Assembly: GCA_016721185.1 (NCBI GenBank)
Contig: JADKIP010000001.1
Location: 1-64,000 of the forward strand
Direction: 5' to 3'
DNA length: 64,000 bases
Source: Candidatus Dechloromonas phosphorivorans
GTDB taxonomy: Bacteria > Pseudomonadota > Gammaproteobacteria > Burkholderiales > Rhodocyclaceae
Of the stretch, positions 50,403 to 58,072 are shown piece by piece; positions within the stretch are counted from its first letter, which is position 1; each line of letters starts with the position of its first letter. Under the pieces are notes generated by a model, which did no database searches, was not told the origin of the DNA, and saw only the letters and a program-made list of their open reading frames with translations. The position numbers and the translations under genes are program-made.

Positions 50403-51215
50403 ATTATGGGACTATTGCTCACGGGCTGCTTAAAAACAAAGGTAGAAGACACACAAGAAAACAGACAGAAGTTGTCGTGGGAAGTGGCCAGAACATTAGC
50501 CAAGTCAAACTATGAGACCATTGTTCGCAACGGCTCAAATAATGGAACCCAAGCATTTGTTTCCAGTATCCATTTAAGGTTTGGGAAAAAATTAAGCGAT
50601 GAACAGATATCGGAAGTCGAGCAAAAGTTTCAACTTGCTTTTAAAGAGACCTATCCTGTGGAAGAGTGGATTCCGTTGTTTGCCGGGGTTTATGAAAAGA
50701 CATTAACTGCTCAAGAATTGAACGATGTTGCCGAATATATAAAGGCTCCAGGCTATTCTATTCTCACTTCAAAGCAGAAGGAGATTTATGCAGCCATTGC
50801 CAACGAAGAAATTTCTTTGACTAAAAGAAAAGAAGAAGCATTTCAAAAGACTTTTCTTACATCTCTCGAAAATTCAACTATTTTTGATGCTATATCAGAG
50901 CCATATTTTTTAGATATAGATCCGATTACTGCCAACCTTACTCCGATGGGAAGCAAGGATCAGTATGTCCAGATCGCCATCTCACTGGAAATTGATTATG
51001 GCACAAAGAAATTAATTCTTGAGAACCTACCTGCAATTAGGGATAAGATTATATTTCTTTTATCTTCCAAAAATTATGACGAGTTGTACTCAAAACAAGG
51101 CAAAGAGATTTTGGTTCTGCAGATTGGTACGCTAATCGATAATTATCTTCAAAGCCGTTACGCAGTGAAAAAGCCGATAAAAGCCGTTTTGTTTAGAAGC
51201 TTTATTATTCAATAA
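50403..51215 (+). pseudogene. Lipoprotein with FliL-like C-terminal domain, separated from its signal peptide by the IS5-family element
   Basis: 270 codons here plus eight at 44380. After the lipid-attachment Cys (LLLTGC) comes a helical region (about 25-140; EWIPLFAGVYEKTLTAQELN) resembling secreted DUF2059-type proteins, then a domain (about 175-278) like flagellar FliL: DPITANLTPMGSKDQYVQIA, LPAIRDKIIFLLSSKNYDEL, and the terminal VLFRSFIIQ. It is much more AT-rich than its surroundings, which suggests recent transfer. Translation could restart at 50406, but the product would lack its export signal. No other flagellar gene is nearby. Confidence 0.75.
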
Positions 51216-51237
51216 GCTTTTTAATAAAAAACAACAG

Positions 51238-51276
51238 GGTCGGAGTCGACTAAACCTTAGTCACCGACTCCGACTT
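51238..51276. terminator. Palindromic repeat / terminator between the lipoprotein gene and vapC
   Basis: GTCGGAGTCG-ACTAA pairs with TTAGTCACCGACTCCGAC with a two-base bulge. On the minus strand it is followed by GTTGTTTTTTATT, so it can end vapBC transcripts. Same family as 42121 and 42744. Confidence 0.6.
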
Positions 51277-51289
51277 CATCATTTTCCTA

Positions 51290-51679
51290 TCAGGCAATCA
51301 GCTCGACCAATTCAGAATAGATCGGCAACTGGTTATCGGCCGTCAGCAATCGAGCGGGCATCTGTTTGGCTTGAGCAATCAGCAGGCGGTCGAAGGGGTC
51401 GCGGTGGTGCCACGGCAACTCCCGCACCCGCGCTGCAACTTCGCCACTCACCGGCAATTCGACAAAGCCGGTCTGGCGCGCCAGTTGCAACGTACGGTCG
51501 GCGTCATGAAGAAAGTCTGGTCGTTCAAGCGAGGACTTGATGGCGATCTCCCAGATGCTGGCGGCGCTGAAAAAAACCGGATTGCTGCGGTCGACCAGTT
51601 TGCTAACCCAGTTTTCTGGAATGCGCGCTGGTTGATAGATCGCCCACAACAGGACATGGGTATCGAGCAATAAGGTCAC
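51290..51679 (-). CDS. VapC-type PIN-domain toxin
   Basis: 129 residues. LLDTHVLLWAIY (first Asp), ASIWEIAIKSSL (Glu), HRDPFDRLLIAQA (Asp pair) and LLTADNQL (Asp) are the four conserved PIN positions. Probably cleaves tRNA or other RNA. It overlaps its antitoxin gene by four bases. One GTCGACCGCAG word on the minus strand (51585-51595) lies in it and encodes VDRS. Confidence 0.93.
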   Translation of the reverse strand: MTLLLDTHVLLWAIYQPARIPENWVSKLVDRSNPVFFSAASIWEIAIKSSLERPDFLHDADRTLQLARQTGFVELPVSGEVAARVRELPWHHRDPFDRLLIAQAKQMPARLLTADNQLPIYSELVELIA

Positions 51680-51912
51680 ACCCCGTCCTCCTCGAACATA
51701 TTGGCAATTTCGGCCTCCGCCATGCGGTCAAAATCTTCGGGAATCGTCGCCTCTCCCAGGCCAAGCACGCGCAGCGGCAAAGCGGTTTCATAGGGAACCA
51801 ACCGCGCCAAGGGATGCCCGGCCCGCGCAATAATCATCTCGTCCCCCTGCGCGACCCTCTCCAGATAGCGCGACAGATGCGTTTTCGCTTCATGAATATT
51901 CACGGTTTGCAT
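51676..51912 (-). CDS. Phd/YefM-family antitoxin
   Basis: 78 residues from MQTVNIHEAKTHLSRYLERV, the DNA-binding Phd/YefM N-terminus. The acidic C-terminus (EAEIANMFEEDG) is the usual toxin-wrapping region. Start 51912 is chosen over 51924 by family match. The promoter region carries direct repeats (51927-51953), a likely autoregulatory operator. Confidence 0.93.
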   Translation of the reverse strand: MQTVNIHEAKTHLSRYLERVAQGDEMIIARAGHPLARLVPYETALPLRVLGLGEATIPEDFDRMAEAEIANMFEEDGV

Positions 51913-51926
51913 GATTGACTCCAATT

Positions 51927-51953
51927 GGACTAAGTTGAACTAAGTCTAACTAG
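51927..51953 (-). promoter_or_regulatory. Direct repeats, likely operator of vapBC
   Basis: GGACTAAGTT, GAACTAAGTC and TAACTAG are three imperfect copies of an ACTAAGT unit at 9-10-bp spacing, right before the antitoxin start. Toxin-antitoxin pairs commonly bind such repeats. Confidence 0.55.
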
Positions 51954-52137
51954 CACCGAGTGATTCGGCAAGCATGGATTGATCCGCCACTGACGACACT
52001 GCCGCCGTTTGCCGAGCAAGTTTTCCGCGTCTTTTCTGTCCCGGTTTTTTCTTTTGAACGCCGGCTGCCTTTCTCTTGCCCAATGAGGCTATCGGCGCTT
52101 GCCGCGTGAATTGATCGAAAATCAGGGGTAGTTCCAC
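51946..52137 (-). CDS. Possible small basic protein
   Basis: 63 codons, MELPLIFDQFTRQAPIASLG followed by a Lys/Arg-rich stretch (KKKPGQKRRGKLA). It overlaps the vapBC operator and lies back to back with the photolyase gene (7 bp apart). No good ribosome-binding site, no recognised family. It may be spurious. Confidence 0.25.
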   Translation of the reverse strand: MELPLIFDQFTRQAPIASLGKRKAAGVQKKKPGQKRRGKLARQTAAVSSVADQSMLAESLGAS

Positions 52138-52144
52138 ATCGGCT

Positions 52145-53683
52145 ATGAGCGCACAAGAGCATTACAGCGTCGTCTGGTTCAAGCGCGACTTGCGCATTGA
52201 AGATCATCTGCCTTTGTTGCAGGCGCTACAGCGTGGCCCGGTGCTCTGTCTGTATATCGTCGAGCCCAGCCTGTGGGCCGCACCGGATGCGGCGCGCCAG
52301 CATTACGGTTTTCTGCTGGAAAGTTTGCGCGACCTTTATCGGGCGCTACGCAAAGTCGGCGGGCAACTGCAGGTGGTTACCGGTGAGGTCACCGAGGTGC
52401 TGGCGCGTTTGTACCGCCAAGCGCCTTTTCAGCATTTGTATGCCCACGAAGAAACCGGCAACGGCCTGACTTTTCAGCGTGATCTGGCGGTTGCGCGCTG
52501 GTGCCGGGCGCACGGCATTGGTTGGCATGAAACCCCGCAGTTTGGCGTGGTGCGCCGTTTGCAGGCGCGGGATCACTGGCAGCGGCGGTGGGATGAATTC
52601 ATGGCGCAAGCGCGGGTTGCGGCGCCTGAAGGTGTCCGTTCCATTGCTTTGCCGTGGGTTGAACCGCCCCCACCGTCAGCCGATGCGCTGGGTTTGCCGG
52701 ACCCGGAAGTGCCTTCCCGGCAATTGGGCGGGCGCCAGGCGGGGCTGCAGATTCTGCATGAATTTCTGGTCGACCGCAGCAATCAGTATCGCGGCGGCAT
52801 TTCTTCGCCGCTTTCCGCGCCAACTGCCTGTTCACGGCTTTCGCCCTATCTCGCGCTGGGCTGCCTGAGCCTGCGCGAAGTCGTGCAGACGACGCGCTTG
52901 TTCGCCGCCCAACTACCCGCCAGCGCCAGCCAGCAGCGCGCCGGTTTGCAGGCTTTTATCAGCCGCCTCTACTGGCATTGCCATTTCATCCAGAAGCTCG
53001 AAAGCGAACCGGCGCTGGAGTTTCGTAACCTGCACCGGGGTTACGACGGCATGCGCGAGAACGACTGGAATTCGGCCCATTTTTCAGCGTTGACCGCAGG
53101 ACGCACCGGCTGGCCGCTGGTCGACGCCTGTGTTGCCATGTTGCGCGAAACCGGCTGGATCAATTTTCGTATGCGCGCCATGCTGGTTTCAGTGGCGGCT
53201 TACTCCTTGTGGTTGCACTGGCGCCCGGTCGGCCTCTGGCTGGCCCGCCAGTTCCTCGACTACGAGCCGGGCATCCACTGGCCGCAAATGCAGATGCAGT
53301 CGGGAACGACCGGCATCAACGTGCCGCGCATTTACAACCCGATCAAGCAGGCGCGGGATCACGATCCGCGCGGTCACTTCGTGCGGCGCTGGCTGCCCCA
53401 TCTCCGCAAGGTGCCCGATAGCTGGTTATTTGAGCCTTGGCGCATGCCCGCAGAATTGCAAATGCGGCATGGCTTGCAGCCGGGCATGGATATTCCGGAA
53501 CCGCTGGTCGACCTTGAGGTGGCAACGCGCCTCGCCAAACAACGCTTGTTTGCGCTGCGCGCACAAGCTGAGGTGAAAGCCGCGAAGGCGGCGATTGTCG
53601 ACAAGCATGGCTCGCGCAAACGCAGCGCGCCGCGCAGCAAAAAGCCGCCGAGTGCGGTGGCGCAGATGAGTTTGGATTTATGA
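52145..53683 (+). CDS. Cryptochrome/photolyase family flavoprotein
   Basis: 512 residues. The N-terminal antenna domain starts VVWFKRDLRIEDHLPLLQAL; the FAD domain has SPYLALGCLSLREV (about 238), LYWHCHFIQKLE, GRTGWPLVDACVAMLRETGW and INFRMRAMLVSVAAYSLWLH. The motif RQFLDYEPGIHWPQMQMQSG differs in detail from class I photolyases (usual form ...NNGNWQW), so this may be a separate photolyase/cryptochrome subgroup. The C-terminal tail (about 465-512) is basic. Three exact or near copies of the GTYGACCGCAG word fall in or beside it. Confidence 0.85.
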   Translation: MSAQEHYSVVWFKRDLRIEDHLPLLQALQRGPVLCLYIVEPSLWAAPDAARQHYGFLLESLRDLYRALRKVGGQLQVVTGEVTEVLARLYRQAPFQHLYAHEETGNGLTFQRDLAVARWCRAHGIGWHETPQFGVVRRLQARDHWQRRWDEFMAQARVAAPEGVRSIALPWVEPPPPSADALGLPDPEVPSRQLGGRQAGLQILHEFLVDRSNQYRGGISSPLSAPTACSRLSPYLALGCLSLREVVQTTRLFAAQLPASASQQRAGLQAFISRLYWHCHFIQKLESEPALEFRNLHRGYDGMRENDWNSAHFSALTAGRTGWPLVDACVAMLRETGWINFRMRAMLVSVAAYSLWLHWRPVGLWLARQFLDYEPGIHWPQMQMQSGTTGINVPRIYNPIKQARDHDPRGHFVRRWLPHLRKVPDSWLFEPWRMPAELQMRHGLQPGMDIPEPLVDLEVATRLAKQRLFALRAQAEVKAAKAAIVDKHGSRKRSAPRSKKPPSAVAQMSLDL

Positions 53684-53782
53684 TTTTCTTTAAACAGGGG
53701 GAAGCTGGCCCGAAACCGGCTAAAACGTGGTCTCTCCCATTTTTTACGCCGAACCAAGCATTTCAATTTTTGAGGTAACCAC

Positions 53783-54322
53783 ATGAAAATATTAGCGTTT
53801 GCAGCGAGCAGCAGTAAAAAATCCATCAACAAGCGCCTGGTCACCTACGCGGCCAGTTTGCTGGAAGGGGCCGATGTCGAGGTGCTGGATCTGAACGATT
53901 TTGAAATGCCATTGTTCAGCGTCGACAAGGAGGAAGAACTGGGTCATCCGGCATTGGCCAAGGCATTTCTGGCAAAGATTGCCGCGAGCGACGCCTTGAT
54001 CATTTCATTTGCCGAGCACAACGGCTCTTATAGCGCCGCCTATAAAAACCTGTTTGACTGGTGTTCGCGAGCTGGCGCGAAGGTATTTCACGACAAACCG
54101 CTGGTTTTGCTCGCCACCTCACCGGGGGCGCGCGGCGCGGCCAGCGTATTGGCCGCAGCGACTAACTCCATGCCTTTTTTTGCCGGCCACGTTAAGGCCA
54201 CCCTGTCGATTCCCAGCTTTTTTGACAACTTTGATCTTGAGCTGAACACCCTGAAAAATGAGGACTTGAAACAACAGTTAAACCAGGCCGTTGCGTCTCT
54301 GAAGGGGCTTCCGGCTGGCTAA
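53783..54322 (+). CDS. NAD(P)H-dependent FMN reductase
   Basis: 179 residues of the flavodoxin-like NADPH-dependent FMN reductase family. FAASSSKKSINKRLVTYAAS (5-24) is the FMN phosphate loop and ISFAEHNGSYSAAYKNLFDW the conserved central motif (about 74-93). Likely reduces FMN, quinones or chromate; cytoplasmic. A clear GAGGTAACC precedes the start. It may protect against quinone stress; its neighbours give no more. Confidence 0.85.
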   Translation: MKILAFAASSSKKSINKRLVTYAASLLEGADVEVLDLNDFEMPLFSVDKEEELGHPALAKAFLAKIAASDALIISFAEHNGSYSAAYKNLFDWCSRAGAKVFHDKPLVLLATSPGARGAASVLAAATNSMPFFAGHVKATLSIPSFFDNFDLELNTLKNEDLKQQLNQAVASLKGLPAG

Positions 54323-54503
54323 AGCGTTATTTGAGCGGGGCTGCGCCACGGTTGGCGACATTCCGGTTTTTAACGCCGATCCGGCCTTTACATGATGTTT
54401 GAAATGGCCCAATCGGGCCCGCCTTTAGCGCGGGAATTCTCGTTCCTGGCTTTGCTGAACTGAGTGAAAATGGGCGCATTGTTGTTCACCCGGTGCGCCC
54501 ACC

Positions 54504-55674
54504 ATGTTCGAACTCGACATTTACGGAACCCTCGTTGCTGCCTCCGGCGTCCTGCTGCTCGGACAACTCATGCTCAAGCGGATTCCGCTGCTCGCGGCCT
54601 ACACCATCCCCGAACCCGTCGCCGGTGGCCTGCTGGCGGCCTTGCTACTATTGGCCGCACGCAGCGCCTTCGGCTTTCAGGTGCAATTCGACAACAGCCT
54701 TGGTGCGCCGCTGATGCTTACCTTTTTCGCCTGTATCGGGCTCAATGCCGATTTGGCCAGCCTGCGCCAGGGCGGACGCCCCTTGATGATTTTTCTCGCG
54801 GTGGTGCTCGGCTTTCTCGTACTGCAAAATGTCGCCGGCTTGCTGCTCGCCCTGGCGCTCGGTCAGTCGCCATTTTTTGGCCTGCTGGCCGGCTCGATTG
54901 CGCTCTCCGGCGGGCACGGCACCGGCATCGCCTCGGCGGCCGAAATTGCCTTGGCCTGCGCGACTTTTGGCCTGGTGCTGGGCGGTGTTATTGGCGGTCC
55001 GGTCGCCAAGTTTTTGCTGCGCCGGGTTGAGCTGCCGGATGCCCGCAGCAAGGACGACATGGCCGAAAGTTCTTTTGAAAAGCCCAACCAGGTCCGCCTG
55101 ATTACGGCACCGGCACTGATCGAAACGCTTGCCCTGATCTCGATTTGTCTGCTCGGCGGGCAAGCGGTGTCAAAAATACTGGCCGGTAGCCTGCTCGAAT
55201 TACCCGCTTTTGTCTGCGTTCTATTTATTGGCGTCACCCTGCGTAACAGCCTGAGCGCGATGGCGCTTTTACACCGTTTTCGAGCGTGCCGTTTCGGTAC
55301 TGGGCAATGTCTCACTCGCCCTGTTCCTCGCCATGGCCTTGATGACCTTGCGCCTCTGGGAGCTGTCGGCACTCGCCCTGCCCATCCTCGGCCTGCTTTT
55401 CGGCCAGATGCTGCTGATGATTGTCTACGCGGTCTTTGTCACTTTCCCGGTGCTGGGCCGCAACTACGACGCAGCGGTGATTGCGGCCGGCCATTGCGGT
55501 TTTGGCCTGGGCGCAACACCGACCGCGATAGCCAACATGCAGGCACTCACCAACCGCTTCGGGCCGTCAAAGCTGGCTTTTCTCGTCGTGCCGATGGTCG
55601 GGGCCTTCTTCATTGATATTGCCAACGCGATCGTGATCAAGTTGTTCATCGCGCTGCCCTTTGTTTCCGGTTGA
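54504..55674 (+). CDS. gltS: Sodium/glutamate symporter, frameshifted near 55270
   Basis: GltS imports glutamate with Na+. The first 250 residues (YTIPEPVAGGLLAALLLLAA, then SGGHGTGIASAAEIALACA, the substrate signature) are in one frame; after RNSLSAMALL near 55270 the protein continues in another (GNVSLALFLAMALMTLRLWE to GAFFIDIANAIVIKLFIALP). One or two bases must change. Corrected length is about 390, normal. A single indel in a well-conserved transporter again looks like an assembly error. Confidence 0.88.
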
Positions 55675-55780
55675 AGCTTGAACTCACGCCCTTCGCCACA
55701 CCCCATTGACATCGCATACGCGCAAACCCAAGCGGGCTCACAAGTTCTCCTGAGCCAGCCAACCTCACGAGCAGCCTGGC

Positions 55781-56710
55781 TCAATCGACCGCGCCAAAAT
55801 CCGCGCCGCCCTTTTCTGCCAGATGATCGAAGAGCGCGGCCGCCGCCGGGCTGAGTGCGGCGCGGGAGCGAACGCAGAGTTGCAGATCGCGCGGTGCCCA
55901 GGCATCGTTGATTTTTACCGTTTTTAAGGCGTTGACCGCAGCACCAGCGCTCGCTTCCAGGATGGCGGGAATCGAGGAATTCGGCACCATGCCGATACCG
56001 ACCCCCGCCGCCACCATGCGGCAGACGGCATTGAAACTACGCACCTGAATCCGCACATCGAGACTGCGCCCGAGTTGGGCGGCGGCATTCATCATGAAGG
56101 TGTGGATGGCGCTGCCGGCGTGCAGGCAGACAAAGGGCTGGTCGAGCACCTCGGCGAAGTCGACGGCGCTGCGCCCGGCCAGCGGATGCCCGGACGGGAC
56201 GATGAGCACCAGCCGGTCGCGCCGGTAGGGCTGGGTTTCCAGTCCGCTCAGGCTGCGTTCGGCCGCCACCACGCCAATTTCCACCTGCCCGGCGGCGACA
56301 GCCTGAATGATCGCCGGGCTCGGTTGCTCTTCCAGACTGACGCGAATACGCGGGTGTTCGTGCAGAAAATCGCCGAGGTCTTCCGGCAAAAAACAGTTGA
56401 TCGCGTTGGTGTTGGCAAAAACCGTCACCTGGCTGTTCAGGCCGCTGGCGTAGGGCGCCAGATCGGCGTGCATCTGTTCAAGCTGGGCAAACACCTGGCG
56501 GGCGTGACGGAGCAGCGATTCGCCGGCCGGCGTCGGCGTCAGGCCACGGGCATGGCGGGCAAAAAGCGGCACGCCGAGCGTCGCTTCGAGCTGAGTCAGC
56601 CGGTGGCTGGCGGAAGACGGCGCGAGGTGAATGCGCGCCGCGGCACGGGTCAGGCTGCCGCTGTCGGCAATGGCGGCAACGAGCCGCAAATCGGGCAGGT
56701 CGTAATACAT
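55781..56710 (-). CDS. LysR-family transcriptional regulator
   Basis: 309 residues. LRLVAAIADSGSLTRAAARI (8-27) with HLAPSSASHRLTQLEATLGV is the winged helix-turn-helix; the effector domain follows from about 90 (VTVFANTNAINCFLPEDLGD). It is divergent from an EamA transporter gene (95-bp gap), which it probably regulates, and convergent with gltS. It carries an exact GTYGACCGCAG word at 55931. Confidence 0.9.
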   Translation of the reverse strand: MYYDLPDLRLVAAIADSGSLTRAAARIHLAPSSASHRLTQLEATLGVPLFARHARGLTPTPAGESLLRHARQVFAQLEQMHADLAPYASGLNSQVTVFANTNAINCFLPEDLGDFLHEHPRIRVSLEEQPSPAIIQAVAAGQVEIGVVAAERSLSGLETQPYRRDRLVLIVPSGHPLAGRSAVDFAEVLDQPFVCLHAGSAIHTFMMNAAAQLGRSLDVRIQVRSFNAVCRMVAAGVGIGMVPNSSIPAILEASAGAAVNALKTVKINDAWAPRDLQLCVRSRAALSPAAAALFDHLAEKGGADFGAVD

Positions 56711-56805
56711 GGTTTCGTCCAGAACGAATGCTGGCTTTGAATATTACCAATTGCCAAGGGCTTATGTGGCGTATTCAATGGATACCTGTAGCCAACCCAC
56801 CGAGA

Positions 56806-57711
56806 ATGACTTTGGAAAAATCGAACGCCTGGAAAGACAGCACCACCGCCGGCGCCTTACTGGCCTTGCTCGCGGCATTCGGCTTTTCGCTCAAGGCCAT
56901 CTTCGTCAAACTGGCCTATCCCTACGGCGTCGATGCAATCACCTTGCTCGCCTTGCGCATGGGCTTTTCGTTACCGGTCTTCCTGTGGGTCGGGCTGGTC
57001 GAGCAGCGCGCCGGCACCAGCCTGTCGCGCGGTGACTGGGGGCGGCTCTTCCTGCTTGGCTGCTTCGGCTATTACGGCGCCAGCATTCTCGACTTCTGGG
57101 GGCTGGAATACATTTCGGCCGGGCTGGAGCGCCTGATCCTGTTCACCTACCCGACGCTGACCATCCTGATCGGCGTGCTGTTTCAGGGCAAAGCCTTCAC
57201 CCGGCGCGAGGGCATCGCCGTGGCGCTTTGTTACTGCGGCATCGGCTTCGCCTTCATGCACGATCTTGGCCTGAACAATGCCCGCGATGTCTGGATCGGC
57301 GGCGCACTGGTCTTTGGCTCCAGCGTTTCCTACGCCATCTATCTTTCCGGCAGTGCGCCGATGATCGGCCGGCTTGGTGCCATGCGCTTCACGGCCTTGG
57401 CCACGCTGGTTTCGTCAGCGGTGACGCTGCTGCATTTTGCCGCCACCCACCCGATGAGCGCCTTCATCCAGCCCTTGCCGGTTTATGGCTGGGGGCTGGC
57501 GATGGCGCTGTTCGCCACCATTATTCCGGTCTTTGCCCAATCGGCGGCGATTCGCCGGCTTGGCGCCGGGCGTTCATCGCTGTTCAGCATGGTCGGGCCC
57601 TTGCTCACCATCGGCTTCGGCTGGTGGCTGCTCAATGAATCCATCTCGCTCGCCCAGATGGCCGGCGCGGCGCTGGTGTTACTCGGCGTTTTGATCGTCA
57701 GCCGGCGTTGA
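56806..57711 (+). CDS. DMT/EamA family transporter
   Basis: 301 residues from MTLEKSNAWKDSTTAG; ten membrane helices in two EamA repeats (SLKAIFVKLAYPYGVDAITL; LEYISAGLERLILFTYPTLT; MVGPLLTIGFGWWLLNESIS). The ORF is open to 56728 but family start matches 56806. Likely an exporter controlled by the divergent LysR regulator. A second EamA protein lies at 28909. Confidence 0.88.
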   Translation: MTLEKSNAWKDSTTAGALLALLAAFGFSLKAIFVKLAYPYGVDAITLLALRMGFSLPVFLWVGLVEQRAGTSLSRGDWGRLFLLGCFGYYGASILDFWGLEYISAGLERLILFTYPTLTILIGVLFQGKAFTRREGIAVALCYCGIGFAFMHDLGLNNARDVWIGGALVFGSSVSYAIYLSGSAPMIGRLGAMRFTALATLVSSAVTLLHFAATHPMSAFIQPLPVYGWGLAMALFATIIPVFAQSAAIRRLGAGRSSLFSMVGPLLTIGFGWWLLNESISLAQMAGAALVLLGVLIVSRR

Positions 57712-58072
57712 TTGGCCGGCGAATTTGCTGGTCGGTTGCTGGTACGATTCACCGGCCAATTCACCGGCCGACCCGCCGACACGATTGATCGGCGCACGCA
57801 TCAATGTGCCGCACTACGATTCAGTTAAGCGTCATGCTGCGTCGGCGAAAATCCAGGATTCCTGTTTTCCGGGGGTTCCCGTCTTTGCCGGAACGACAAA
57901 CTCGATTGTCATTGCATTAACTAAATCGGATTGACCACTGCACCACCCCAGTTTTCAGGCAATTTCAAGGTCGACCGCAGCAGCGCACTAAAAAGGTGCT
58001 TCAAGGCAATACATAACGATTGATTGATGCCAGTCAACGCTAAACTGTGGCAACATTTTTTAGTATCCACCG
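57712..58072. other. Intergenic region with repeats, upstream of the large signalling gene
   Basis: No gene seen. It holds short GGCCGGCGAATT / AATTCACCGGCC-like inverted repeats (about 57714-57775), a degenerate dispersed-repeat unit GGTTCCCGTCTTTGCCGGAA (57875-57894), and one plus-strand GTCGACCGCAG (57970-57980). The promoter of the following gene should be in the last 80 bp; I see no strong consensus. Confidence 0.5.
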
